From Desulfosediminicola ganghwensis (GTDB lineage Bacteria; Desulfobacterota; Desulfobulbia; Desulfobulbales; Desulfocapsaceae): a stretch of 64,000 nucleotides of DNA. Where the stretch lies: positions 1,263,001 through 1,327,000 of the forward strand of contig NZ_CP050699.1 of the NCBI RefSeq assembly GCF_005116675.2. The letters are read 5' to 3'. Below, piece by piece: positions 16,691 through 26,261 of this stretch. Every line of letters begins with the position of its first letter. The first letter of the stretch is position 1. The position numbers and the translations under genes were made by a program. The notes beneath the pieces were generated by a model, which saw nothing but the letters and a program-made list of their open reading frames with translations, was not told where the DNA came from and did not search any database.

Positions 16691-19165
16691 ATGTTTGAAC
16701 AGCTGAAAACCACCAACACCACACCTGAGCGGGCCGCTTCCGCAGAAGGAAATTTCTACCCTTCCACGGAGAATTCAGCATGCAATACGATAGGGCCGGG
16801 CATGAATACGCGCATCCAGCGGTTGCGCAAACTGTCCGTTGATACCGTCCCGACTATTTCCATTGAGCGTGCCCTGCACGAGACCGAATTCTATAAAGAA
16901 AATTACGGAAAGTATTCTATTCCTGTGCTGCGGGCGCTGACCTTTCTTGATCATTGTCAGAGAAAAACGCTCTATCTGGGTGATGACGAGCTGATTGTCG
17001 GAGAGCGCGGACCTGAGCCGAAGGCGATCCCGACTTTTCCTGAACTGACCTGCCACAGTGTTGAGGATTTTCATGTGCTCAATACCAGGGAGATGCAGCG
17101 CTATCTCACGACCCAGGAGGATATTGATACGTACGCGCGAGAGGTAATTCCCTACTGGCAGGGTCGCACCCAGCGTGAACGCATTTTTTCCCATGTGCCC
17201 GAAGAGTGGAAGGCGGCCTATGAGGCGGGGCTCTTTACCGAGTTTATGGAGCAGCGTGCTCCCGGCCATACTGTACTGGATGGTAAAATCTATCAGCGGG
17301 GTATGCTCGACTTTAAACGGGAGATCGAGGAAAATATCGCGGGGCTCGATTACCGGAACGATCCCGAAGCCACAGATAAGGCCGAGCAGTGGAAGGCCAT
17401 GGCTATTTCCTGTGATGCGGTGATTGTTTTCGCCGAACGGCATGCTGAACTCGCAGAGAAGATGGCCGCAACCGAGCAGAACCCGGAAAGGGTGGCTGAA
17501 CTGAAAAAGATTGCCGGAGTGTGTCGCCGCGTTCCTGCCCATAAGCCGGAAAATCTCTGGGAAGCTTTACAGATGTACTGGTTTGTCCACCTTGGCACCA
17601 TCACCGAATTGAATGGCTGGGACGCCATGAATCCCGGGCATCTCGATCAGCATCTGGAGCCGTTTTACAAAAAGGAACTGGCTGCGGGCACTCTTACCCG
17701 TGAGCAGGCCAAGGAGTTGATTTGCTGTTTCTGGATCAAGGTCAACAACCATCCGGCACCACCCAAGGTTGGTGTGACCGCTCGTGAAAGTGGCACCTAT
17801 AACGACTTCACCAATATTAATATCGGTGGTGTGAAGCGGGACGGTTCCGATGGCGTGAGCGAGGTATCCTATATTATCCTGGAGGTGATAGAAGAACTGC
17901 ACATCCTGCAGCCGGGCTCCTCGGTGCATGTTACTTCTAAAACCCCAGACAGCTTCCTGCATTCTGCTGCCAGAGTTATCCGTCAGGGACATGGCTATCC
18001 CTCGGTATTTAACCCGGATACGTACATCATGGAGATGGTGCGTCAGGGCAAGTCCCTTGAGGATGCCCGCGAAGGCGGTTGCAGTGGCTGTATTGAGGTT
18101 GGCGCTTTCGGTAAGGAGGCTTTTCTGCTGACGGGTTACCTGAATGTGCCAAAAGTTTTCGAGGTAACCCTCAATAACGGTATCGATCCTGTTACCGGCA
18201 AAAAGGTCGGTGTCGAGAGCGGTGATCCCCGGGAATTCAAGACCTATGAGGATCTTTATAACGCTTTTCTGGAGCAGATCCACTTCGTTGTTGACCAGAA
18301 GATCAGGGTTTCCAACTACATTGACAGGATGTTTGCCAAGTATGCACCGGCACCGTTCCTGTCAGTGGTAATTGAGGACTGCATCAGCAAGGGACGCGAC
18401 TATTATGATGGTGGACCTCGTTATAACACCAGCTATATCCAGTGCTGCGGGTTAGCCACAGTTGCCGACAGCCTGGTGGCAATCAAGAAGCACGTTATTG
18501 AGGATGGCCGATTCACCATGGACGCATTGCTGAACGCCTGCGCCAACAATTTCGAGGGTGACGAGTTCATGCGGCAGACCATCATGAACAAGACCCCGTT
18601 TTTCGGCAATGACAATGACTATGCCGATGATATCGCGGTGAAGGTCTATGATGACCTGGTTGCGGCGATTGATGGTAATGACAACATCAAGGAAGGTGGT
18701 AAGTATCACCTGAATATGCTTTCCACCACCTGCCATATCTACTTCGGCAAGGTCCTTGGGGCTACCCCGAACGGGCGAATGGCCGGTAAGTCTATCTCTG
18801 ATGGTACATCCCCATCACATGGTGCAGATACCAGCGGGCCGTCGGCGGTGATCAAGTCGTTGGGCAAACTTGACCAGATGAAGTCTGGAGGAACTCTGCT
18901 CAACCAGCGCTTTCTGCCAAGCCTCATAAAGCGGGACGAGGATATCGTGAAACTGGGTCAGCTGATTCGTTCCTATTTCTCTCTGGGGGGGCATCACATT
19001 CAGTTTAACATCGTTGACACCGCGACTCTTCTGGCGGCACAAAAATGCCCGGATGATTACAAGGATCTGTTGGTTCGTATGGCGGGGTATAGCGATTACT
19101 TCAATGATATGAACGGGGATTTGCAGCAGGAAGTGATTGAGAGAACGGAGAATGACGCCTTTTAG
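16691..19165 (+). CDS. hypD: Glycyl radical enzyme, trans-4-hydroxy-L-proline dehydratase (HypD) type
   Basis: 824 residues. PFL-like fold with the thiyl-radical Cys at C467 in GGCSGCIEVG, the catalytic-base Glu at E469 and the radical Gly at G799 in VRMAGYSDYF. HypD-specific stretches recalled from the Clostridioides enzyme are kept: the FTEFMEQRAPGHTV segment, WDAMNPG, TYNDFTNIN, and FGKEAFLLTGYLNVPK. HypD removes water from trans-4-hydroxyproline to give 1-pyrroline-5-carboxylate. The first ~37 residues have no counterpart in that enzyme; ATG 16802 is a possible shorter start, but GGAG 8 nt before 16691 supports the long one. The activase gene follows. Other dehydratases of this clade act on related substrates, so the substrate is inferred. 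Confidence 0.8.
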   Translation: MFEQLKTTNTTPERAASAEGNFYPSTENSACNTIGPGMNTRIQRLRKLSVDTVPTISIERALHETEFYKENYGKYSIPVLRALTFLDHCQRKTLYLGDDELIVGERGPEPKAIPTFPELTCHSVEDFHVLNTREMQRYLTTQEDIDTYAREVIPYWQGRTQRERIFSHVPEEWKAAYEAGLFTEFMEQRAPGHTVLDGKIYQRGMLDFKREIEENIAGLDYRNDPEATDKAEQWKAMAISCDAVIVFAERHAELAEKMAATEQNPERVAELKKIAGVCRRVPAHKPENLWEALQMYWFVHLGTITELNGWDAMNPGHLDQHLEPFYKKELAAGTLTREQAKELICCFWIKVNNHPAPPKVGVTARESGTYNDFTNINIGGVKRDGSDGVSEVSYIILEVIEELHILQPGSSVHVTSKTPDSFLHSAARVIRQGHGYPSVFNPDTYIMEMVRQGKSLEDAREGGCSGCIEVGAFGKEAFLLTGYLNVPKVFEVTLNNGIDPVTGKKVGVESGDPREFKTYEDLYNAFLEQIHFVVDQKIRVSNYIDRMFAKYAPAPFLSVVIEDCISKGRDYYDGGPRYNTSYIQCCGLATVADSLVAIKKHVIEDGRFTMDALLNACANNFEGDEFMRQTIMNKTPFFGNDNDYADDIAVKVYDDLVAAIDGNDNIKEGGKYHLNMLSTTCHIYFGKVLGATPNGRMAGKSISDGTSPSHGADTSGPSAVIKSLGKLDQMKSGGTLLNQRFLPSLIKRDEDIVKLGQLIRSYFSLGGHHIQFNIVDTATLLAAQKCPDDYKDLLVRMAGYSDYFNDMNGDLQQEVIERTENDAF

Positions 19166-19350
19166 GCTGATTTTTTCATGAGCATCAGAGATGCGCACCG
19201 GAGGTCAGCCCAGATATCGTCATCTTTTTCAGTGTTTAAGCAGCATGCATAGTTTACTATAGCGTGCTGCTTTAAATTTCGAATCTGACGCTTTATGAAT
19301 TGATGAGAAACAAGACTAACAAGTTACAAAAGTTTATAGGTACTGTAATT

Positions 19351-20259
19351 ATGCAATCAGGTTTGATTTTTGACATAAAACGTTATGCGATCAACGATGG
19401 GCCGGGTATCCGGGCCACGATATTTCTAAAAGGGTGCCCGTTGCACTGTGCCTGGTGCCACAACCCGGAGAGTATCTCGACAAAAATCCAGAAAATGTAC
19501 AACCGGGACAAGTGTATAGGCTGCAAGGCCTGTGAAGATGCCTGTCCTGAGCACGCCTGTGCATTGACGAAAGAGGGCATTGTCACTGATCTGAGTTTGT
19601 GTACCAGCTGCGGTGATTGCGCCGAGGTGTGCCCGACCCTGGCAACCGAGATGTCAGGTCGGGTGGTTACCGTAGAAGAGATGGTGGCCGAGGTGGAAAA
19701 AGAGCGGGTGTTCTTTGATCAGTCCGGCGGCGGGGTGACTGTCTCAGGCGGTGAGCCGCTGCTGCAGAGTGATTTTGTCTGTGCGCTCTATGATGAGCTT
19801 GGCGCAGGAGCCATTCACCGGGCAGTTGATACCACCGGCTTTACCAGGACCGAAACTCTGCTTGAAGTGGCGAAACGGACCGATCTGTTTCTCTACGACC
19901 TGAAGATGATGGACTCCGAACGTCATAAGAAATGGACCGGTGTTCCCAATGAACAGATTCTGAAAAACCTCAAAACCCTGGCTGAAACTGGAGCTGATAT
20001 CAATATTCGCATCCCGCTGATCAAGGGCGTCAATGCGGATGATGCAAACATAGAGCAGAGCGCGAATTTCATAGCCGGGCTGCCAGGTGTCAGGCCGAAG
20101 GTCAATATCCTGCCCTATCACAACATCATGGCCGGTAAATATCTCAGGCTGGGGGAAGCATTCGATTCCACCGGGCTCGAAGAGCCGGACGAGGCGATGC
20201 AGGAACGAGTGCTCGACCAGTTCAGGGCTGTCGGCCTTAAGGCAATGATAGGCGGCTAA
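19351..20259 (+). CDS. Glycyl-radical-enzyme activating protein (radical SAM)
   Basis: 302 residues from ATG 19351, chosen because the family starts QSGLIFDIKRYAINDGPGIR; the frame extends upstream to a TTG at 19300 without a ribosome-binding site. The radical SAM cluster motif is CPLHCAWC (CX3CX2C). A two-cluster ferredoxin insert follows (CIGCKACEDACP, CTSCGDCAEVCP), as in PFL/CutD/HypE-type activases. VTVSGGEPLLQ binds SAM. It abstracts H from Gly799 of the upstream enzyme. The pair is ended by a terminator at 20270, separating it from the next operon. Confidence 0.93.
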   Translation: MQSGLIFDIKRYAINDGPGIRATIFLKGCPLHCAWCHNPESISTKIQKMYNRDKCIGCKACEDACPEHACALTKEGIVTDLSLCTSCGDCAEVCPTLATEMSGRVVTVEEMVAEVEKERVFFDQSGGGVTVSGGEPLLQSDFVCALYDELGAGAIHRAVDTTGFTRTETLLEVAKRTDLFLYDLKMMDSERHKKWTGVPNEQILKNLKTLAETGADINIRIPLIKGVNADDANIEQSANFIAGLPGVRPKVNILPYHNIMAGKYLRLGEAFDSTGLEEPDEAMQERVLDQFRAVGLKAMIGG

Positions 20260-20269
20260 TAATCACATG

Positions 20270-20306
20270 ATTGGGCTTACACATATGGTGTAGGCCCAAT
20301 CATTTT
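20270..20306 (+). terminator. Intrinsic terminator after the activase
   Basis: Arms ATTGGGCTTACAC (20270-20282) and 20288-20300 pair over 13 bp (one G-U) with a 5-nt loop, followed by CATTTTG. Confidence 0.8.
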
Positions 20307-21000
20307 GTTCCTCTCTTTACATTTGGTGTGACCGCCAAATGCTCCATTGTTCGCAAGCATGTCAATCGGCAGGCCTGCCTCTTCTGTGTCAGCAAATACT
20401 TTTCCAGCGGAACCCGCCTGACCGGACGTATTATGGCAGAAGGTGTGCCATAGGGTATGCTGATGGTGTCAATTTTGAGAGGGTCTGGTTGTGCGAATTA
20501 CTTCCCATCCACGAGTCTGTAGGACTAAGCCCTTTTTAGCCAACTCATTGTTATCGAGGAAAAAAATAATGCTCGCAATATCAAGAATATGGCTTCGCCA
20601 AATTTTCCTTCGATGCCTCGACTTGAGAGAAAATTGCGATAGTCCGATAGGCTCCTGGGAATTGAATTTTTCATACCTTGAATACTTCTATTCGAAACAA
20701 CATTCGCGTTATGACCATTGGTTAATGATAGAGAGTGTTGAGTCTCTATCATTATCAAAAAAACTTGCATTTATGCCGAGTGCGTAATAATTATAAATGT
20801 CTGCGATAATATCATTATAGAGCTGTGTCATTTTTTGGGGGGCGATAAGGTCCCCCCATGGCATTTTTAAACTGTTCAGCTCTTGTCTCATGAGTTGTCC
20901 TGAAGTAGATGCATTCCCACCCTATCGTATAGCCCTCCAAGGTGAAATACGTTCAAAATTTCTGAAATTCCAAAGCCGATAAGGAGCTAAGGGGTCCGAA
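20307..21000. other. Intergenic, AT-rich, contains a G6/C6 hairpin
   Basis: About 690 bases without a supported gene before the dehydrogenase/ABC operon. GGGGGG (20837-20842) and CCCCCC (20852-20857) form a compact hairpin. A 60-codon minus-strand frame (20709-20891) crosses it, but only a weak ribosome-binding site precedes it and no family is recognised. Its local base composition (AT-rich) differs from neighbours, which may mark old transferred or decayed DNA. Confidence 0.4.
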
Positions 21001-22215
21001 ATGGATAAACTTAAAATAGGAATAATCCGAGAAGGAAAAGTGCCAACTGACAAGCGGGTTGCTCTTCCGCCGTCTCATGCCAGAAAAGTGCAGGAAATGT
21101 TTCCCCATGTAGAAGTCGTGGCGCAAAAAAGTGAGATTCGCTGTTACAATGACGACGAATATCGTCAAGCGGGGATCAGGGTTGTTGACTCTCTTGATGA
21201 GTGCGATGTGGTAATTGGTGTGAAAGAAGTACCGGTCTCGGATCTGTGTGCGGAAAAAACATACTTTTTCTTCAGTCACACAATAAAGAAACAGGAGTAT
21301 AACAGGGGATTACTGCGTGAGGTTATCCGCAAAAATATAACTCTTGTCGACTATGAAACAATAACAGATCAGAGCGGTAAAAGAGTTATAGCATTTGGTC
21401 GTTGGGCTGGTATCGTGGGCGCGTATAACGGTGTCTGGGCCTATGGACAACGTTATAATCTTTTCGATACCAGGCGTGCCTGCGACTGTTTTGATTTGGA
21501 AGATTTGAAAAGTGAATTGGCAAAAATAGATTTGCCGCCAGTAAAAATTCTTCTCACGGGCGGTGGCCGGGTTGCAAAAGGCGCAATCGAAGTTCTTACA
21601 GGCATTGGCGTGAGACGAGTGACTCCCCGGCAATTCAGAGAAGAATATTTCGATTTTCCGGTTTTTGCGCTGCTCAATGCCAGGGATTACAACTTGAGAA
21701 AAGATGGCGGTGAGTTTAGCAGAACTACATTCTACGGTAGTCCCCAGCAGTTTGAATCCAACTTTTTACAATATAGCAGTGCAGCCGACCTGCTTATTGC
21801 CTCAGCGTATTGGGATCCAAAAGCGCCTGCTCTTTTCGAACGAAAAGATATTATGAGTGATGATTTCAAGATAGCAGTCATTGCAGATATTACCTGTGAT
21901 ATTGACGGTTCCATCCCATCTACAAAACAGGCTAGTACTATCGGCGAGCCTTTATATGATTACAACCCATGTGACGACAGAGTTGAACCTCCACTGACTG
22001 ATGAGGGAAATATTACTGTAATGGCAGTTGATAACCTGCCATGTGAACTTGCTCGTGATGCTTCAGAAAGTTTTGGTACGATGCTTTTAAATAACGTCTT
22101 GCCGGAGCTTATTACTGGAGACAAAAATGGCATTATCGAGAGAGCAACTATCGCCCGAGGTGGGAAGTTGAACGAGCGGTATACCTATTTGCAGGATTAT
22201 GTGGATGGCAACTAA
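21001..22215 (+). CDS. NAD(P)-dependent oxidoreductase, alanine dehydrogenase/saccharopine dehydrogenase-like
   Basis: 404 residues after AAGGAG/AAGGGG. The N-terminus IGIIREGKVPTDKRVALPP is the AlaDH/PNT N-terminal domain, with the substrate-binding KR and later GVKEVP, FFFSHTIKKQ and FGRWAGIVGAYNG. A Rossmann motif (ILLTGGGRVAKGAIEVL) sits near residue 185, and the C-terminal part carries VIADITCDIDGSIPST, TVMAVDNLPCELARDAS. This matches the ~400-residue group between alanine dehydrogenase and lysine-forming saccharopine dehydrogenase. It likely interconverts an amino acid (or opine) and a 2-oxo acid with NAD(P)H. First gene of a probable operon with aapJQMP, so its substrate may be what that transporter imports. 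Confidence 0.82.
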   Translation: MDKLKIGIIREGKVPTDKRVALPPSHARKVQEMFPHVEVVAQKSEIRCYNDDEYRQAGIRVVDSLDECDVVIGVKEVPVSDLCAEKTYFFFSHTIKKQEYNRGLLREVIRKNITLVDYETITDQSGKRVIAFGRWAGIVGAYNGVWAYGQRYNLFDTRRACDCFDLEDLKSELAKIDLPPVKILLTGGGRVAKGAIEVLTGIGVRRVTPRQFREEYFDFPVFALLNARDYNLRKDGGEFSRTTFYGSPQQFESNFLQYSSAADLLIASAYWDPKAPALFERKDIMSDDFKIAVIADITCDIDGSIPSTKQASTIGEPLYDYNPCDDRVEPPLTDEGNITVMAVDNLPCELARDASESFGTMLLNNVLPELITGDKNGIIERATIARGGKLNERYTYLQDYVDGN

Positions 22216-22347
22216 AAGCAAATCTCTCGCTGATCGACGTGGGGGCGGTCAGTTGGGAAGATAAACAGCCTGAGTTGCTCTCAGGCGAATGGCATTATCA
22301 CAGCGGCAACCGGCCGCAATATGAAACTAAGAAGAAGGAGAGATGAG

Positions 22348-23367
22348 ATGAAAACAATCAAGTCACTGATGGCTGCATCTGTAGTTGCGGCCATCTGTTT
22401 GTCCGGAACCGCCTTTGCCAACACCTTGGAAGAGGTTAAAGCGAAAGGCTATGTGAACTCTGGTGTTTCCGGAAAAGTTGCTGGATTTTCAGCACCTGAT
22501 GCAAAAGGACACTGGACTGGACTGGATGTAGATTTTACCCGCGCGGTAGCCTCTGCAATTTTTGACGATCCCAATAAGGCACGTTTTACCCCTGTGGCAT
22601 TTAAAGAAGCGTTCACCGCTCTACAGTCGGGTGAGATTGACATGCTGACCCGTAATACAACCTGGACCTTCCAGCGTGACGCTAAACTCGGCCTTGAGTT
22701 TGTTGGAACCATCTTTTATGACGGCCAGGGTTTTATGGTCAGAAAAGATCTTGGAGTAAAAAGCGCCCTTGAGTTGGATGGTGCCAGCGTATGTACCCAG
22801 GCTGGAACCACGACTGAGTTGAACCTTTCTGATTATTTCCGCTCAAAAGGCATGACCTATAAGCCGGTAGTGTACGAGAGTGCAGATGAAGCGACTGTAA
22901 TTTATGAATCAGGTCGTTGTGACGTTTACACCACCGATACCTCAGGCCTTGCGGCTAGAAGAACTACTCTGAAAGCAACTGAGGACCACATGATACTTCC
23001 TGAAGTGATTTCCAAGGAACCTCTCGGACCTGCAGTTCGGCAGGGCGATCAGCAGTGGAGTGATATTGTCAGGTGGACTCTCTTTGCCCTCATTAATGCT
23101 GAAGAACTTGGAATTACCTCTGAGAACGTCGATGAAATGCTGAAGTCAAGCAATCCTGCTGTCAAGCGTCTGCTTGGTGTTGATGTAGATTTCGGTCAGC
23201 ATCTCGGTCTGACTTCAGATTGGGCATACCGCATTATCAAGCACATGGGCAACTACGGCGAAATGTATGAGCGGAACGTGGGTGTAAACACTGTTCTTGG
23301 TCTTGAGCGTGGCGTGAATGCACTGTGGACCGAGGGTGGATTGATCTACGCTCCTCCCGTGAGATAA
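22348..23367 (+). CDS. aapJ: General L-amino-acid ABC transporter, periplasmic binding protein
   Basis: 339 residues from ATG 22348, with AAGGAG at 8-nt spacing; an in-frame ATG at 22321 overlaps that site. Signal peptide ends near AFA (residue 24). The mature part has the PBP2 amino-acid fold with GHWTGLDVDFTRAVASAIF near 55-75, CTQAGTTTELNLSDYF and the Arg/Asp residues that clamp amino-acid alpha groups. It is longer than HisJ/GlnH types (~260), as expected for AapJ/BztA. Next genes are the two matching permeases and the ATPase. Confidence 0.92.
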   Translation: MKTIKSLMAASVVAAICLSGTAFANTLEEVKAKGYVNSGVSGKVAGFSAPDAKGHWTGLDVDFTRAVASAIFDDPNKARFTPVAFKEAFTALQSGEIDMLTRNTTWTFQRDAKLGLEFVGTIFYDGQGFMVRKDLGVKSALELDGASVCTQAGTTTELNLSDYFRSKGMTYKPVVYESADEATVIYESGRCDVYTTDTSGLAARRTTLKATEDHMILPEVISKEPLGPAVRQGDQQWSDIVRWTLFALINAEELGITSENVDEMLKSSNPAVKRLLGVDVDFGQHLGLTSDWAYRIIKHMGNYGEMYERNVGVNTVLGLERGVNALWTEGGLIYAPPVR

Positions 23368-23446
23368 TTGTGCAACAAAGCAGTATGGGGCCTTTCAGTT
23401 GAGCTGAAGAGCCCTCTATTGCTTTCAGTAAAGGTGACTAAGACCG

Positions 23447-23469
23447 GCCGCACCACATCCTGGTGCGGC
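23447..23469 (+). terminator. Stem-loop between binding protein and permease genes
   Basis: GCCGCACCA (23447-23455) and TGGTGCGGC (23461-23469) form a perfect 9-bp stem with a 5-nt loop and no strong T-run after it. Such hairpins after binding-protein genes usually cause partial termination or protect the upstream mRNA, giving excess binding protein over permease. Confidence 0.65.
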
Positions 23470-23542
23470 TGAGTTGTTCCTTGAGTTCTGATATGAATCT
23501 TCATGGGATTGCAGAAATAGGTTGGTTAACTCCGGTGGCGAA

Positions 23543-24709
23543 ATGTATGAACAAAAGAGCACACTGCTCAATGACGCGAGAGTAAGGGGTTGGATAGCAC
23601 AAGCTCTTGTACTGATTATTCTTTTGGGGCTCTCTTGTTATGGCATCTATAACGTAGGACAAAATCTCCAAAAGTCAGGAATAACAACTGGTTTCGGCTT
23701 TTTGTCTGAGCCGTCAGGATTTGATATCAGCCAGACGCTTATCCCCTATTCAAGCAAGAGTTCATATCTTGATGCTCTTAAGGTCGGTGTTCTAAACACT
23801 CTGCTTGTTTCCGTTTTCGGCATTATCGCTTCCACGATGCTGGGCTTCTTCCTCGGAGTCATCCGTTTGTCTCCCAATTGGCTTGTTGCCAAGATGGCAG
23901 GGGCGTACACGGAGATGATACGTAATGTGCCGTTGCTACTTCAGATCCTCTTTTGGTATCTCGCAATTCTGGCGCCCTTGCCAGGGCCTAAAGCCGCGTT
24001 GAATTTCCAGGATGTCATTTTTCTCTGCAACCGGGGTATGCAGATTCCCAAACCAATTTGGGGGCCTGGTTGCGAAGTGGTTCTCGCCAGTCTGATCGTC
24101 GCTGTTTTAGTGTCCATCGGCCTCATAATCTGGGCTGGGAAAAGACAGAGAATGACAGGTAAACGCTTTCCCGCTTTCTGGGTTTCCCTGATTCTGGTTG
24201 TCAGTGTGCCGTTCACGGTTCTTGCCGTAACCGGTTTTCCTGTTGGTTGGGATGTCCCGGCACTTCGCGGCTTCAATTTCCGTGGGGGGGTGACAATTTT
24301 ACCTGAACTTATAGCCCTATGGCTTTCTCTGACCCTGTATTCTGCAACGTTTATTGGTGAGTATGTGCGCGCGGGCATCATGGCTGTTGATAAAGGGCAA
24401 CGTGAGGCGGCACAGGCTCTGGGATATCGTCCCTGGCTGATGTATCGGATGGTAATTATTCCGCAGGCGATGCGTGTGGTTACCCCTCCCCTGATTGGCC
24501 AGCACCTGACCCTTATTAAAAACTCTTCACTGGCGGTTGTGATTGGTTATCCTGATCTCGTTCATGTCTTTGCAGGCACTGCATTGAATCAGTCAGGCCA
24601 GGCGGTTGAGATAATTTGTATTACTATAGCGGTTTACTTGACCATAAGCCTTGTCATTTCAGCCTTTATGAACTGGTACAACAATAAATATGCCCTTCGT
24701 GGTCTGTAA
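23543..24709 (+). CDS. aapQ: General L-amino-acid ABC transporter, permease 1
   Basis: 388 residues from ATG 23543 (GGTGG 5 nt upstream; the upstream TTG at 23522 is ignored). About eight helices. The family insertion between helices is present (about residues 145-245 here). The C-terminal EAA loop reads QREAAQALGYRPWLMYRMVIIPQAMRVVTPP, contacting the ATPase. Length ~400 fits AapQ/BztB rather than the ~220-residue HisQ type. It is 9 nt before the second permease gene. Confidence 0.92.
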   Translation: MYEQKSTLLNDARVRGWIAQALVLIILLGLSCYGIYNVGQNLQKSGITTGFGFLSEPSGFDISQTLIPYSSKSSYLDALKVGVLNTLLVSVFGIIASTMLGFFLGVIRLSPNWLVAKMAGAYTEMIRNVPLLLQILFWYLAILAPLPGPKAALNFQDVIFLCNRGMQIPKPIWGPGCEVVLASLIVAVLVSIGLIIWAGKRQRMTGKRFPAFWVSLILVVSVPFTVLAVTGFPVGWDVPALRGFNFRGGVTILPELIALWLSLTLYSATFIGEYVRAGIMAVDKGQREAAQALGYRPWLMYRMVIIPQAMRVVTPPLIGQHLTLIKNSSLAVVIGYPDLVHVFAGTALNQSGQAVEIICITIAVYLTISLVISAFMNWYNNKYALRGL

Positions 24710-24718
24710 GGAATAGGT

Positions 24719-26158
24719 ATGACCAAAGAAAAATGGCAGCCGAGGCCCTCTTTACCATCTCCAAATTTCGGTACGGGGGTGGTCGGATGGTCAAGGAAAA
24801 ATCTGTTTTCAACTCCCTGGAATTCGCTTCTCACCCTATTGGGAGTCGCCATTCTTGCGATATCGATTCCACCTTTTATCCAGTGGGCAATATTGCAGGC
24901 TAACTGGCTCGGAGATTCTCGCGAGGTGTGTGATGCTGCGGCGGCAAAAGGCAGTGCAGGTGCCTGCTGGGTATTTATCAATGTAAGGAAGGATGTCTTC
25001 CTTTACGGATTTTACCCTGAATTGGAGCGCTGGCGAGTCAATTACACCTTCCTGCTATTGGCTTTCAGCCTTTTGCCCTTACTCCTGCCAAATTGGTTTA
25101 AGCGTTTACAGAATCAGTTTGCGTTGGGAATTGCGGCAATATTGTGTGCCTTTATTATTTTTGGGGTGAAGGCAGCTGTCTTTACAGGTGCGTATCTTTT
25201 CCTGCCGATAATCATGGCCAGACTGGTTGTGCAGAACATCGGTGGCCTCGGCAATGGAAATGGCAGGTTCAACACCCTGCTGCGGCTTGGTTTGACGGTA
25301 GCTGTCGGGCTGGTTGCGTACTATTTTGTTTTTGCCCTGGTCGACCCCAATGGCGCGCTACCCATAGCCATGGCTGTAGCAGTGATAGCCCTGTTTCTGC
25401 TGTTTATGGGAAAACTGGATATAGCCATCTGGCGCTGGATTTTTCTTTTCACCGTATTTCCGGTAGTCGCCTTTTTCATGTTGTCCGGTGACGTCTTTGG
25501 GTTGCCACTTGTAGAAACGCATTACTGGGGTGGTCTCTTCCTGTCACTGGTTGTTTCGGGAACCGGGCTTGGTACAGCACTTCCTATTGGTATTCTGCTG
25601 GCTCTGGGCAGGCGGTCAGAGCTTCCTGTGATACGAGTGGTATGCGTTACTTTTATTGAGTTTATCAGAGGTGTTCCGCTGGTCAGCGTATTGTTTCTGG
25701 CATCGGTCATGTTTCCACTTTTTCTGCCGGACAATTTCAGTATTGATAAGCTGCTTCGGGCGCTTGTGGGAATAGCATTTTTTTACGCGGCGTATATGGC
25801 AGAGGTTATTCGTGGTGGCTTGCAGGCTATTCCAAAGGGACAATATGAGGCCGCAGAGGCCCTCGGCTGGACCTACTGGAAGATGATGGGATTAATCATT
25901 TTACCCCAGACCCTGCGAGTGGTTATTCCGGGCTTGTCGAATAATTTCCTGTCACTTTTAAAGGATACCACCCTGGTGGCCGTTATAGGATTGCTTGATC
26001 TTCTGGGAATTGCCAAGGCAGCTATGGCTGATACCGAATGGCTTGGCTTTACCAAGGAGGCGTATATTTTCGCGGGAATTGTTTTTTGGATTCTCTGTTT
26101 CGCCATGTCCCGCTATTTCGTGTATTTAGAAAAAAAATATCACATGAATTACCAGTAG
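24719..26158 (+). CDS. aapM: General L-amino-acid ABC transporter, permease 2
   Basis: 479 residues, ATG 24719 after TAAGGA. An N-terminal hydrophobic block (residues 35-60, 100-210) unique to AapM/BztC precedes the conserved permease core, which starts near residue 270 (GGLFLSLVVSGTGLGTALPIG). Its EAA loop is KGQYEAAEALGWTYWKMMGLIILPQTLRVVIPG. Longer than the usual 380-430 residues of AapM, due to the enlarged hydrophobic first half. Pairs with AapQ as the membrane heterodimer. Confidence 0.92.
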   Translation: MTKEKWQPRPSLPSPNFGTGVVGWSRKNLFSTPWNSLLTLLGVAILAISIPPFIQWAILQANWLGDSREVCDAAAAKGSAGACWVFINVRKDVFLYGFYPELERWRVNYTFLLLAFSLLPLLLPNWFKRLQNQFALGIAAILCAFIIFGVKAAVFTGAYLFLPIIMARLVVQNIGGLGNGNGRFNTLLRLGLTVAVGLVAYYFVFALVDPNGALPIAMAVAVIALFLLFMGKLDIAIWRWIFLFTVFPVVAFFMLSGDVFGLPLVETHYWGGLFLSLVVSGTGLGTALPIGILLALGRRSELPVIRVVCVTFIEFIRGVPLVSVLFLASVMFPLFLPDNFSIDKLLRALVGIAFFYAAYMAEVIRGGLQAIPKGQYEAAEALGWTYWKMMGLIILPQTLRVVIPGLSNNFLSLLKDTTLVAVIGLLDLLGIAKAAMADTEWLGFTKEAYIFAGIVFWILCFAMSRYFVYLEKKYHMNYQ

Positions 26159-26261
26159 GGAATTCGTGGAAGATTGAATTTGAGAGCTGCAAGGGTGACC
26201 TTGTTGGGCAACCAGCAAGACAACTCGTAAGATTATTACCACGTGGCGAGGTGCAGGTAAC

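Noticed and set aside
20709-20891. 60-codon minus-strand frame near the G6/C6 hairpin
   Set aside because: Only a weak ribosome-binding site and no family; the start spans the hairpin. Left as unproven.
22279-22293. Sigma-54-like TGGCATT-N6-GC before aapJ
   Set aside because: The -12 part reads CAGC rather than TTGC, so the match is poor.
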